Source: Aliiroseovarius sp. S1123
GTDB taxonomy: Bacteria; Pseudomonadota; Alphaproteobacteria; Rhodobacterales; Rhodobacteraceae
Length of the DNA stretch: 64,000 nucleotides
NCBI RefSeq assembly: GCF_023015885.1
Contig: NZ_JALKBE010000008.1
Span: 81,683 to 145,682, forward strand
Direction of reading: 5' to 3'
Position 1 is the first letter of the stretch, and each line of letters opens with the position of its first letter. Under the pieces are notes generated by a model. It was given only the letters and a program-made list of their open reading frames with translations. It did no database searches and was not told where the DNA came from. Shown here one piece after another: positions 25,541-33,754 of this stretch. The position numbers were made by a program, and so were the translations under genes.

Positions 25541-26985
25541 TTAATGTCTCCGGCAAGCAATGCCAGCCAGGTTTCCACATGGCTGAGTGTGCTTCCCGAC
25601 GGGCGCGCCCACGGATTATTTGGCAGGTCGGGGGACAGGCCGGGCGTTGCCGCCTCATAATCATCGGGAAGCCCATCGCGGTCACTATCAACGATACGTG
25701 GGGCGCCGGGAAGCGTGGGCCATCCGCCAACCTGGTCCGGGTTGTCGATCACGCGGCCCAGGCATTTCAGAGTGTCATTGATCACTTGCTTGTCCAGAGC
25801 ATCCAGATGGACATTGCCCGGCAACCGGTCACCCACGTGGGTCAGGACTTTCTCAAGCGTGTCTTTCGTTCTGTATATTGGTGCGGAAAAGGGTCCACTT
25901 GTCGTCGGAATGCGTCGTGCTTTGGCGGTTGGGTTCAGAACAGAGAAGGTCCGCGGATTGCACCCGGCAGCCGCGCCGGTTTTGTTTCGGAAAGCCATGA
26001 TCGACACGCGCGTCGTACGTTTCCATTCGAAGACCTGAACGGCTTCGGGTGTCTTGGACTTCGTGCTTGGACCGCTGAGTGCGATATTCCCGCCATAGAT
26101 GATCGTCACATCGCCCACGAGGTCATAGAACTCGCCGAATTGGCTTTTGGGGTTATAAAATACGTTGTTCAACACCTCGATTGGCCCCACATCAGTACCC
26201 TTGATGTCGGGCATCCGGTCACGGTGATGTGCAAAAAGGTTCCGCGCAATCGTGATCCGGCCACAGATGTTGTTTTCCTTCTCGTGCGAGCAGATCAGCG
26301 CCCCTTTCGAATGTCGGCCTTTCGGGTGGGTGCTGTGATCCAAGCTAAGCGCCAGAATGCTGTCGGCCAGCGTGATATTGGCGACCTTCCCGCCGGACAC
26401 ATGGATATTGAACGTCTCGTCCGTGGCAAACTGCATCGAGAGATTGCCGAGATAGATCTTCTTGGCGTCCTCAAGCGTGATCGCATCCACATTGGCGGAC
26501 GGTGTGACGCTGGGGCCGGGGCGGACCTTCAGAAAACGGATCACCACCTCGCGCGAGTTTTTCACGATCAGGGGCGTTTGGATCGAGTTGCGGTTGCGCA
26601 GCTGGATCCCCTTTCCCGGCGCGGTTTGGCCCGCAATGTGTATGTTTGAACCAACGAATATCGGGCTATCGAGCATGATTGTGCCCGAGACCCGGAAAAC
26701 ACAGACCCGCGGCCGCCCGTCATTCTTGGCGCAGGCACGCAACGTGCCCGTGCCGCTATCCGCAAGCGAAGTCACCTCTACGATGTCGCCGCCCTTCCAC
26801 GCCAACGCCTTGGCCCCAAAGCCAAGCGCACCGGGGAACGCGATGTCCTGTGCCAGCGCGGGAACGGTTGCTGTAATAAGTCCCATACTGGCAGCAACAG
26901 AGGCAGCGGTCGGGGCAAATCGCGGCCGGCACCTCCTGAGGCGATTACGAATAATATCCCTCACCGTAATTATAGTATTGAGCAT
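25537..26985 (-). CDS. Secreted pectate-lyase-like right-handed beta-helix protein
   Basis: Probable polysaccharide lyase or carbohydrate-binding beta-helix protein of the periplasm or outside. An N-terminal signal-like region ends at ALAQ-D. The body has the family 1 lyase pattern: GTLRACAKN, FRVSGTIML, HIAGQTAPGKGIQL, REVVIRFLKVRPG, then SLDHSTHP and NLFAHHRDRMPDI, where the R-x-P-x and surrounding residues resemble the pectate lyase active-site strand. Near the C-terminus SDRDGLPDDYE is a calcium-binding thrombospondin-3/dockerin-like loop. The ATG at 26985 is chosen; the frame stays open to 27024, and either start overlaps the end of the kinase gene (41 bases or more). About 482 residues. 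It may trim or release the polymer, as other lyases in export operons do. Confidence 0.83.
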   Translation of the reverse strand: MLNTIITVRDIIRNRLRRCRPRFAPTAASVAASMGLITATVPALAQDIAFPGALGFGAKALAWKGGDIVEVTSLADSGTGTLRACAKNDGRPRVCVFRVSGTIMLDSPIFVGSNIHIAGQTAPGKGIQLRNRNSIQTPLIVKNSREVVIRFLKVRPGPSVTPSANVDAITLEDAKKIYLGNLSMQFATDETFNIHVSGGKVANITLADSILALSLDHSTHPKGRHSKGALICSHEKENNICGRITIARNLFAHHRDRMPDIKGTDVGPIEVLNNVFYNPKSQFGEFYDLVGDVTIIYGGNIALSGPSTKSKTPEAVQVFEWKRTTRVSIMAFRNKTGAAAGCNPRTFSVLNPTAKARRIPTTSGPFSAPIYRTKDTLEKVLTHVGDRLPGNVHLDALDKQVINDTLKCLGRVIDNPDQVGGWPTLPGAPRIVDSDRDGLPDDYEAATPGLSPDLPNNPWARPSGSTLSHVETWLALLAGDIK

Positions 26986-28807
26986 AACCACCATATCCCA
27001 ATCTTTGATGTCTGCGCGTATCAACGTCGTTGATCAGGGTTGCCGTGATCGGCAGACCATCTCGTTTCAGCCGTTCAACGGAATCCACCAGAACGTTTTC
27101 TGGCGTGCGTCCCCAACGAACCACTTGCCAGATTTCATCCGCCAGCACGCCGATGCGGACGGTGTCGTCCACGACCAGCACGGGCGGCGTATCAACAATC
27201 ACAAGATCATATTTTTCCCGCAGCTCGGTTCTGAGGGTCGCCAATTGCTGGCGCTGCGCTTTCAGATTGGATCCGCTGCGCGCATCCACCGAGAGAAAGT
27301 CCAAGCCCTCGACGGTTTTGCCACCCAGCGAGACAGGGCCGGGGACAACTTTGCCCGACAGGACGTCCGCTAGTTTTGCAGGCTTGGTATTCGCTTCAAG
27401 CAACTTCGACGCCGCCTCGCGGTGACTGTCCATGTCGATGATCAAGGTGCTCAGCCCATCCAGTGCGGCCGACACGCCAAGTGCCACAGTGACTGTGGAC
27501 TTGCCCTCATGGGGCAGGCCGGATGTGATCATGACCACCCAGCCTTCGTTACTGTCGTCAAACCACAGCCCGGTTGCGCCGCGAACCGCTTGTGCGAACA
27601 TTGTATGGGGCTTGGCGATAAGGTATTTGGCGACGCCTTCGCGGCGCATCGCGCCTGCGTCGCGTCCAATCCGGGGCAGGAAGCCCGCATTCGGCAGGCC
27701 GGAAATCCGCATGGTCTGCGTTTCATTCCACAGCCGTCGGTTCATCAGGTCCAGAATAAGTGCGACGACAAAGGCCAAGACCAGCCCACCGACCGCGGCA
27801 ACCACAAGCGAGGCCTTCATATTCGGCCACGAGGCCGCAACCGGGGGACGGGCGACCGAGACTTGCCGCGCGCCCTGCGAGACCAGATTGATCTGGGTCT
27901 CAAGCTCGTTCAGTTTTTCGATGGCGGTCTGATAGCGCAGGCGCTGCACTTCCAGCAGACGTTCGCGGCGCATCTGTTCAAGCTCGGCGCGGGTGCGTTC
28001 TTGAAGCTCGATCTCGACCTTCGTAAGCTCACTTTGAAGCCGCTCGGCGTCTTGACTTGCATCCGCGGTCTTCAGGAATGTCGTGAGATACTGCACTTGC
28101 GATCGCAGCCGGTCTGGAAGCTGGTCGTCATCCAACTTGTTCTCTCGAATGAAGTTGGCCAGCTCGACTTCGGCCAGCGTCAGTTCTTCTCCCAAGGTTT
28201 CGACGCGTTCGCGCAGGAAGACGATCGAGCTTGAGACGCTGGCACGTTGGTCGGCCAGACTGTTTTCGATGTAAACTGCAGGGATGGCGTTGGCGATATC
28301 GGCGGCAAGGCGTGCTGAATTTGCCGTAGAAATAATGTCGATGGCCAAGCTTTCGCCCGAGCGGAAGACGCCATAAGCCCCTTGGATCTTGTCGAGCACC
28401 TGCTCTTGATGCAACGCCGGGTCGACAGGCTGCCCGTCCGAGGTCAGAGACACGAATTTCGGATTGTCATAAAGGCCAAGATACACTGCCAACTGATCGG
28501 CAAAGGCACGTGATTTCAGGACGTCCATTTCGGTTTCGATGACCGCGCGCGACAGTTCGAAGCTTTCCAGCTGCGTGTCTGCTTGGCGCACGCGCGTATC
28601 AAGCCCTGTCAGAACCAGCGTCGCCCGCGCCGTAAAGCGTTCCTCAAGCCGGTCGACCACAAAGTATGTGGCGGCAATCACCGCAACGACAATCAGGATA
28701 ATCAGGCGCAGATGCCGTCGCAGGATCAGCCAAAATCCATCTAGCCCAATACGATCAAAATCGTTCGAACCGCTGTCCTCGCCACCGATTTGCGCGTCGA
28801 TCTTCAT
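26945..28807 (-). CDS. Chain-length determinant / bacterial tyrosine kinase (Wzc/ExoP-like)
   Basis: Inner-membrane polysaccharide co-polymerase controlling chain length and export. A cytoplasmic N-terminus, a first helix at about residues 33-50, a long periplasmic Wzz domain with coiled-coil (to about 325), a second helix at about 335-355, then the BY-kinase domain: Walker A TSGLPHEGKSTV with K436, Walker A' LIIDMD and Walker B LVIVDTPP. The C-terminus is a tyrosine cluster: seven tyrosines in the last 16 residues, the autophosphorylation tail of this family. 620 residues. GGAG lies 8 bases before the ATG. It heads the export operon; a phosphatase that could reverse the phosphorylation is discussed at 33755. 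Confidence 0.94.
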   Translation of the reverse strand: MKIDAQIGGEDSGSNDFDRIGLDGFWLILRRHLRLIILIVVAVIAATYFVVDRLEERFTARATLVLTGLDTRVRQADTQLESFELSRAVIETEMDVLKSRAFADQLAVYLGLYDNPKFVSLTSDGQPVDPALHQEQVLDKIQGAYGVFRSGESLAIDIISTANSARLAADIANAIPAVYIENSLADQRASVSSSIVFLRERVETLGEELTLAEVELANFIRENKLDDDQLPDRLRSQVQYLTTFLKTADASQDAERLQSELTKVEIELQERTRAELEQMRRERLLEVQRLRYQTAIEKLNELETQINLVSQGARQVSVARPPVAASWPNMKASLVVAAVGGLVLAFVVALILDLMNRRLWNETQTMRISGLPNAGFLPRIGRDAGAMRREGVAKYLIAKPHTMFAQAVRGATGLWFDDSNEGWVVMITSGLPHEGKSTVTVALGVSAALDGLSTLIIDMDSHREAASKLLEANTKPAKLADVLSGKVVPGPVSLGGKTVEGLDFLSVDARSGSNLKAQRQQLATLRTELREKYDLVIVDTPPVLVVDDTVRIGVLADEIWQVVRWGRTPENVLVDSVERLKRDGLPITATLINDVDTRRHQRLGYGGYAQYYNYGEGYYS

Positions 28808-28992
28808 GAATCAATCTCCATTCGGGTCACGATCTGTTTCCGAATGGCGAAAACACGATGACGACGTTCACCAGAAACGCGCCACATAACCCCTATCAAC
28901 TTCTTTTCCCGCCGTCCGGCGGGCCACCCAAATTCGTCCAGTTCCTAACTTTCCCCAAGGAGCGGGACGCCGTTAAAATCATGTCTCTGCGT

Positions 28993-30132
28993 CTAAAATT
29001 TCACAGAGCGTGCGCGGTCATAAGCCGCATAATGACGATCGACATAGATCGCTGTCGAAAAATTCTTTGTCACGCGTTCCCGCGCTAGTTTCCCCAAGGT
29101 TGCCCTAGCCACAGGGCCTTCGTCAATGAGTTCTGCAACCGCAAGTGCTTGTTTTTCTGGCTGTGCGGGCGGAACAACGCGCCCTGTGTCACCCACAAGC
29201 ATGGCGCAATCGCCGACATCCGTGACCACGCAAGGAACCTCGGCAGCCATGGCTTCGGATACCGCAAGGGGAAAGGCTTCGCCCCAGGCCGAGGACAACA
29301 GGAAGATGTCAAAACCGGGCACAATGCGGTGAATGTCGGGGCGCGTCTCGATGATGCTGACCCGGTCCGAAATGCCCAGATCCTGTGCGGCTTGGTCGGC
29401 TAAACTGCCGTGGTGGCCTTCGCCCACCAGTACCGCATGCACGTCATGGCCCATCTCGGCCAGCTGCGCCGTGGCCTTCACCATGGCAACGTGATCTTTC
29501 ATCGGATGATTGCGCGCGACGTTCCCGATGATCAGGCGCCCTTCGGGAATGCCTGCGATTTCGGATAGGCGCGCACGGGCGTCGGGGTCGGGTTTGAACA
29601 CCTCTGTATCGACGGCATTTGCAATCAGCTCGACCCGGTCGGGGCAGAATCCGATGGCCTCGTGCTGTTGTTGCGAGACGCCCGAGCAATAGGTGATCAA
29701 CTCGATTTTCCGCGACAGTGCGGCCATCATTCGGACAACCATTTGGGTCGACCGTTTCTCGTTCTTGATGTCTTGAAGCGAATGATGCACTGCCCAGACT
29801 TGCGTGGCTCGCTGGCGCTTGGGCAGCAATTTCAGCCCGGCCCAAGCCGCAAGACAACCATGATACATCCAGCCATGCACCACATCCGGGCGCGCGTCAC
29901 GTAGCATGCGCCGCAGACGCCACAGCGCACCAAGAGTGATCCTTCCCGGACGTAGCCCAAGATCGGTCACCTCAACCCCCAAGTCCTCGATCTGCGACGC
30001 GACCGAACCGGGGGGCACCAACGATATCACGGAATGCGACTGCGCATCATCTTTCAAAGCAGATAAATATCTTTGCAACATAATTTGAGCGCCGCCGACA
30101 TCCGTGGTTGTGACGACATGAATAACTTTCAT
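28993..30132 (-). CDS. Glycosyltransferase family 4 protein
   Basis: GT-B glycosyltransferase. The start MKVIHVVTTTDVGGAQIML is the conserved family beginning, which is why 30132 is chosen over an in-frame ATG at 30174. The C-terminal LLSSAWGEAFPLAVSEAMAAEVPCV segment carries the E-x7-E type motif, and GNVARNHPMKDH is the usual linker strand. 379 residues. It is divergent from the pglC-like gene with about 200 AT-rich bases between them, and lies 185 bases upstream of the kinase gene, so it may or may not share its transcript. Confidence 0.87.
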   Translation of the reverse strand: MKVIHVVTTTDVGGAQIMLQRYLSALKDDAQSHSVISLVPPGSVASQIEDLGVEVTDLGLRPGRITLGALWRLRRMLRDARPDVVHGWMYHGCLAAWAGLKLLPKRQRATQVWAVHHSLQDIKNEKRSTQMVVRMMAALSRKIELITYCSGVSQQQHEAIGFCPDRVELIANAVDTEVFKPDPDARARLSEIAGIPEGRLIIGNVARNHPMKDHVAMVKATAQLAEMGHDVHAVLVGEGHHGSLADQAAQDLGISDRVSIIETRPDIHRIVPGFDIFLLSSAWGEAFPLAVSEAMAAEVPCVVTDVGDCAMLVGDTGRVVPPAQPEKQALAVAELIDEGPVARATLGKLARERVTKNFSTAIYVDRHYAAYDRARSVKF

Positions 30133-30332
30133 GGGGCAAGCTTGCATGGAATCTGAATGTCTGGCAAGCTTCATTCATTACGTATGTGCATGTTGGGGCG
30201 GGATTTTCTGGTTCAAAGCCGTTTTGGTGTCGCGTTGGGTATTTTGTTCCAACAGGGATGCGACCGCGGTGCTTCGGTGTGCTCTGACAACTTCTTTTCG
30301 CCTGTTTCAGGCCCTTGATTGCTGGACACTTA
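30133..30332. promoter_or_regulatory. Divergent promoter region between reverse GT4 and forward PglC-like genes
   Basis: About 200 bases of AT-richer sequence between two divergent operons of the polysaccharide locus. Promoters in both directions must be near here, but no -35/-10 pair stands out by eye. The start at 30333 has only a weak GGA upstream. Confidence 0.4.
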
Positions 30333-30941
30333 ATGAATCGATTGCTCGAGATTTTGATCTGCCTGTGCATGTTGGTGGTTGCCGTGCCCCTCTGCGCGGT
30401 GACCTATCTGATCGTCGTCAAGGCCCTCGGCCATCCGGTGATGTTTCGCCAGACACGGGCGGGGAAGGGCGGTGTGCCTTTCGACGTGATCAAGTTTCGA
30501 ACCCTCACGGATGACCGCGACGAACATGGCATTTGGTTGCCGGATGAAGAGCGTCTGACCCCCGCCGGGAAATTCCTGCGCCGCACGCGGTTTGACGAGC
30601 TTCCGCAGCTATTCATCATTTTGGCGGGCCGCATGGCACTGGTCGGCCCCCGTCCGCTGATGGGCGAGACAATCGACGGGTTCGGTGCGGATGGGATCAA
30701 GCGCGGGTCGGTCCGACCGGGCCTGACCGGATGGTCTCAGGTCAGCGGAAATACTGCGCTGAACGATGACGAGAAGCTGACGCTGGATCTGTGGTATGTG
30801 GCCCATCGCACGACCGCGTTAGATTTTCGTATTCTGGTCGAGACGATCGGTGTTGCCCTGTTCGGAGAGCATCGGCGCGAAGATCGGATCGCGGCGGCAG
30901 AGCATTGGGGAAGCACATTAAACGCGCAGGCCCAAGCATGA
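30333..30941 (+). CDS. Undecaprenyl-phosphate phosphosugar transferase (PglC/WcaJ-type initiating enzyme)
   Basis: Starts repeat-unit assembly by moving a sugar 1-phosphate to undecaprenyl phosphate. A single N-terminal hydrophobic hairpin (about residues 5-27) is followed by the monotopic catalytic domain: FRQTRAGKGG, KFRTLTDDRDEHG (with the catalytic D-E region in RFDELPQLF), LVGPRPLMGE and RPGLTGWSQVSGN. The short length (202 residues) and D-R-D-E-H-G/L-P-D-E-E-R pattern are closest to PglC, the bacillosamine phosphate transferase, as recalled. Its stop overlaps the formyltransferase start (ATGA). Confidence 0.92.
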   Translation: MNRLLEILICLCMLVVAVPLCAVTYLIVVKALGHPVMFRQTRAGKGGVPFDVIKFRTLTDDRDEHGIWLPDEERLTPAGKFLRRTRFDELPQLFIILAGRMALVGPRPLMGETIDGFGADGIKRGSVRPGLTGWSQVSGNTALNDDEKLTLDLWYVAHRTTALDFRILVETIGVALFGEHRREDRIAAAEHWGSTLNAQAQA

Positions 30942-31867
30942 CGTCCGGCATGAAGATTGTTTTGGTCGGCGCGGTGGAAAGCACCCAGATTGCCCTGAAT
31001 GCGCTTTGTACCTCGGGCCACGCGCCCGCAATGGTCGTGACCTTGCCGCCCGAGCTTGCGCATCGCCATTCGGATTTTGTCGACGTGGCGCCGCTGGCGC
31101 AGGAATATGGCTGCGCCCTGCATCTGACTGGCAAAAGTGACAGCGCAGAAACGATCTCCGCCATCCGTGCGCTCGACCCGGATTTGGTGCTGGTGATCGG
31201 CTGGTCTCAGCTGTGCGGAGCCGAGTTTCGCGCGGTGCCAAAGCTGGGATGCATCGGATTTCACCCCTCGGACCTACCCAAATTGCGGGGGCGGGCGGTT
31301 TTGCCGTGGACGATTCTCTTGAGGGAACGGGTTATCGGCACCTCGCTTTTTTGGCTTGGCGAGGGCGCAGATACCGGCCCCATCGCCGCGAAATCACGGT
31401 TCGAGGTCGACCCCGAGACGATCACCGCGCGGGAACTTTATGACCGCCATATGGAGGCGCTCGCTGACATGTTGCCCCCGCTGATGGAGCGCATCGCGTC
31501 AGGCGACGTTCCCCGCGTTCCGCAGGACGAGGCTGGGGCCAGCCTATGTGCCTTGCGTCGGCCCGAGGATGGATTGATCGACTGGACCACCCCCGCCGCC
31601 GACATTCACCGCCTGATCCGCGCAGCGGGCCCCCCTTATCCCGGCGCGTTCACCCATGCGGCGGATGGGACCAAGCTGGTGTTGACGGCTGTCCGCCACA
31701 CACCGCGCGCGGGCTACTATATCGGTCTGCCCGGGCAGGTGCAGGACATCGATGGGCGAACCTTTACGGTCGCATGCGGTGACGGAAACTGCATTGATAT
31801 TCTTGATTGGCAGGGGGCGGAGGCGCCTCCGAAATTACATAGTAAACTTGGAAAGATGACGACATGA
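30938..31867 (+). CDS. Formyltransferase family protein, probable sugar N-formyltransferase
   Basis: Likely moves a formyl group from N10-formyltetrahydrofolate to an aminosugar. The Rossmann-like formyltransferase domain has FHPSDLPKLRGRAVLPWTI with H109 and a conserved aspartate in GEGADTGPI. The canonical N-x-H is G-F-H here, a form also seen in other sugar-type relatives as recalled. A C-terminal beta domain (about residues 205-300) resembles the C-terminal part of methionyl-tRNA formyltransferase. 309 residues. ATGA overlaps at both ends couple it to the PglC-like transferase and to a deacetylase, which argues for a sugar substrate; a true fmt is unlikely here. Confidence 0.83.
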   Translation: MTSGMKIVLVGAVESTQIALNALCTSGHAPAMVVTLPPELAHRHSDFVDVAPLAQEYGCALHLTGKSDSAETISAIRALDPDLVLVIGWSQLCGAEFRAVPKLGCIGFHPSDLPKLRGRAVLPWTILLRERVIGTSLFWLGEGADTGPIAAKSRFEVDPETITARELYDRHMEALADMLPPLMERIASGDVPRVPQDEAGASLCALRRPEDGLIDWTTPAADIHRLIRAAGPPYPGAFTHAADGTKLVLTAVRHTPRAGYYIGLPGQVQDIDGRTFTVACGDGNCIDILDWQGAEAPPKLHSKLGKMTT

Positions 31868-32568
31868 GCACGCTTGCCTCGACCGCATTTGGCGGCGATC
31901 CCAAAGCACCGGTCCTAGTGATTGCCCCCCATCCTGATGACGAGGTGCTGGGCGTCGGCGGCACCATCGCGCGGCTGGCCGACGAGGGACGCGAGGTGCA
32001 TGTGGCGGTGGTCACCAAAGGGGGGCTGCCGCTCTTTACCGAAGACATGACCGCCCGCGTCCGGGCCGAGGCCCGCGCCGCCCATGATCATCTGGGTGTG
32101 GCCAAGACCCATTGGCTGGATTTCCCCGCTGCCGAACTGGCCGAGCATCCGCATGGCGGGTTGAACGCTGGCCTTGGCAAGCTGGTGCGAGATCTGGCGC
32201 CTGGGCTGATTTTCGTCACTCATCCCGGCGACATTCACATGGACCACCAGCTGTCGTTCCTGTCGACGCTGGTCGCCAGCCGACCGCATCAGCAGGATTA
32301 TCCGACCACGATTTTGGCCTATGAGACGCTGTCGGAAACCAACTGGAATGCGCCCTATCTGACGCCCGCTTTCGTGCCGAACGTGTTCATCGACGTCACG
32401 GAAACGCTCGAGCGCAAGCTGGAGGCGTTCCAGATGTTTGCGAGCCAGGTGAAAGAGCCGCCGCATGAGCGATCCGTCAACGCCTTGCGCGCTTTGGCGA
32501 CCTTGCGCGGGGCCACGGTGCATCGCCACGCGGCCGAGGGTTTTGTCCTTGTGCGCAGCGTGATCTGA
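31864..32568 (+). CDS. PIG-L family N-deacetylase
   Basis: Zinc-dependent de-N-acetylase of the LmbE/PIG-L group, acting on an N-acetyl sugar. The metal-binding APHPDDEVLGVGG motif lies near residues 19-31, and the second metal-binding part is GDIHMDHQ. 234 residues, standard length, cytoplasmic. Translational coupling (ATGA) to the formyltransferase suggests a two-step swap: remove the acetyl group, then put formyl on the free amine. That order is an inference. Confidence 0.9.
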   Translation: MSTLASTAFGGDPKAPVLVIAPHPDDEVLGVGGTIARLADEGREVHVAVVTKGGLPLFTEDMTARVRAEARAAHDHLGVAKTHWLDFPAAELAEHPHGGLNAGLGKLVRDLAPGLIFVTHPGDIHMDHQLSFLSTLVASRPHQQDYPTTILAYETLSETNWNAPYLTPAFVPNVFIDVTETLERKLEAFQMFASQVKEPPHERSVNALRALATLRGATVHRHAAEGFVLVRSVI

Positions 32569-32579
32569 GGGAGACACCC

Positions 32580-33743
32580 ATGTCCAACTGGCCCGTATTC
32601 GATGAAGAACAGATCGCTGCCGTGACCGAGGTTTTGCGCTCGGGCAAGGTGAATGCGTGGACTGGCCCAGATGTGTGGGCCTTCGAGGAAGAGTTTGCCG
32701 ATTGGTTCGGCGTGCCGCACGCGATTGCGATGGCCAACGGCACCGTCACGCTGGACGCGGCCCTGCATGTATTGGGCCTGAGTGAGGGCGACGAGGTCAT
32801 CGTCACGCCCCGCAGCTTCATCGCGTCTGCCAGCTCGGTGTCCCTGAAAGGCGGCGTGCCGGTCTTCGCGGATGTCGGCCCAGACAGCCAGAACATTACG
32901 GCGGACACCATTGCACCCCTGATCACGCCCCGCACCAAGGGGATCATCCCGGTGCATCTGGGCGGCTGGCCCTGCGATATGCCCGCCATCATGGATCTGG
33001 CGCGGGCGCATGACCTGTGGGTGATCGAAGATTGCGCGCAGGCGCATGGTGCAATGATTGGTGATCAGCATGTGGGTAGCTTCGGCACCTTCGGGTCATT
33101 CTCGTTCTGTCAGGACAAGATCATGTCCACGGGTGGCGAGGGCGGCATACTGACCACAAACGACCGTGACCTCTGGTCCAAAGCGTGGAGCTTCAAGGAC
33201 CACGGCAAGGATTATGATGTGGTGTTCAACACCGTGCACCCTCCGGGCTTTCGTTGGCTGCATGGGGCCGGGCCGGGGACGAACCTGCGTATGACAGGGC
33301 CGTCTGCGGCCATTGGACGGGTACAGTTGAAACGTCTAGCGGACTGGCGCGCGCATCGTGCGGCGAACGCAGGCATTCTGGCGCAAGCTCTGTCAGAATT
33401 GGAAGCGATCCGCGTGCCGAAATTGCCGGATGACATGACCCACGCCTATTACCGTTTCTATGCCTTCGTACGCCCCGAAGCGTTGAAAAACGACTGGAGC
33501 CGCGACCGCATCATCGCCGAGGTCTCGGGCGCGGGGTTCCCGATATTCTCGGGCAGTTGTTCCGAGATCTATCGCGAAGGCACTTTCACGCGCTATGGTC
33601 TGGGACCAGACGCGCCGCTTCCGGTGGCGCGGGAATTGGGCGACACTAGCTTGTGTTTCTTGGTGGATCCGACGTGGACCACAGAGCGCACGCAGGACTT
33701 GGGTGACTGTTTGCAAACGGTGGTCGTGAAGGCGACACGGTAA
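32580..33743 (+). CDS. DegT/DnrJ/EryC1/StrS aminotransferase (PglE/perosamine-synthase-like)
   Basis: PLP-dependent aminotransferase placing an amino group on a 4-keto (or 3-keto) nucleotide sugar. The AHBA fold is clear: AMANGTVTLDAALHVLG, EVIVTPRSFIASA, IPVHLGGWPCDM, VIEDCAQAHGA, and the PLP lysine in SFCQDKIMSTGGEGG. 387 residues. GAGGGAGA lies before the start. Unlike the RfbH-like protein at 10250, it keeps the lysine and is therefore a true aminotransferase. It could follow the PglF-like dehydratase and feed the lipoyl-acyltransferase or the formyltransferase. Confidence 0.9.
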   Translation: MSNWPVFDEEQIAAVTEVLRSGKVNAWTGPDVWAFEEEFADWFGVPHAIAMANGTVTLDAALHVLGLSEGDEVIVTPRSFIASASSVSLKGGVPVFADVGPDSQNITADTIAPLITPRTKGIIPVHLGGWPCDMPAIMDLARAHDLWVIEDCAQAHGAMIGDQHVGSFGTFGSFSFCQDKIMSTGGEGGILTTNDRDLWSKAWSFKDHGKDYDVVFNTVHPPGFRWLHGAGPGTNLRMTGPSAAIGRVQLKRLADWRAHRAANAGILAQALSELEAIRVPKLPDDMTHAYYRFYAFVRPEALKNDWSRDRIIAEVSGAGFPIFSGSCSEIYREGTFTRYGLGPDAPLPVARELGDTSLCFLVDPTWTTERTQDLGDCLQTVVVKATR

Positions 33744-33754
33744 GAAAGGGTGGA

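Noticed and set aside
28908..28923. CCCGCCG/CGGCGGG palindrome as terminator
   Set aside because: The spacer is only 2 bases, and on the minus strand the hairpin is followed by AAAAG, not T. It may be chance or a weak site.
32580..33743. A second RfbH-type dehydrase
   Set aside because: The PLP lysine is present in SFCQDKIMS, so it is an aminotransferase.
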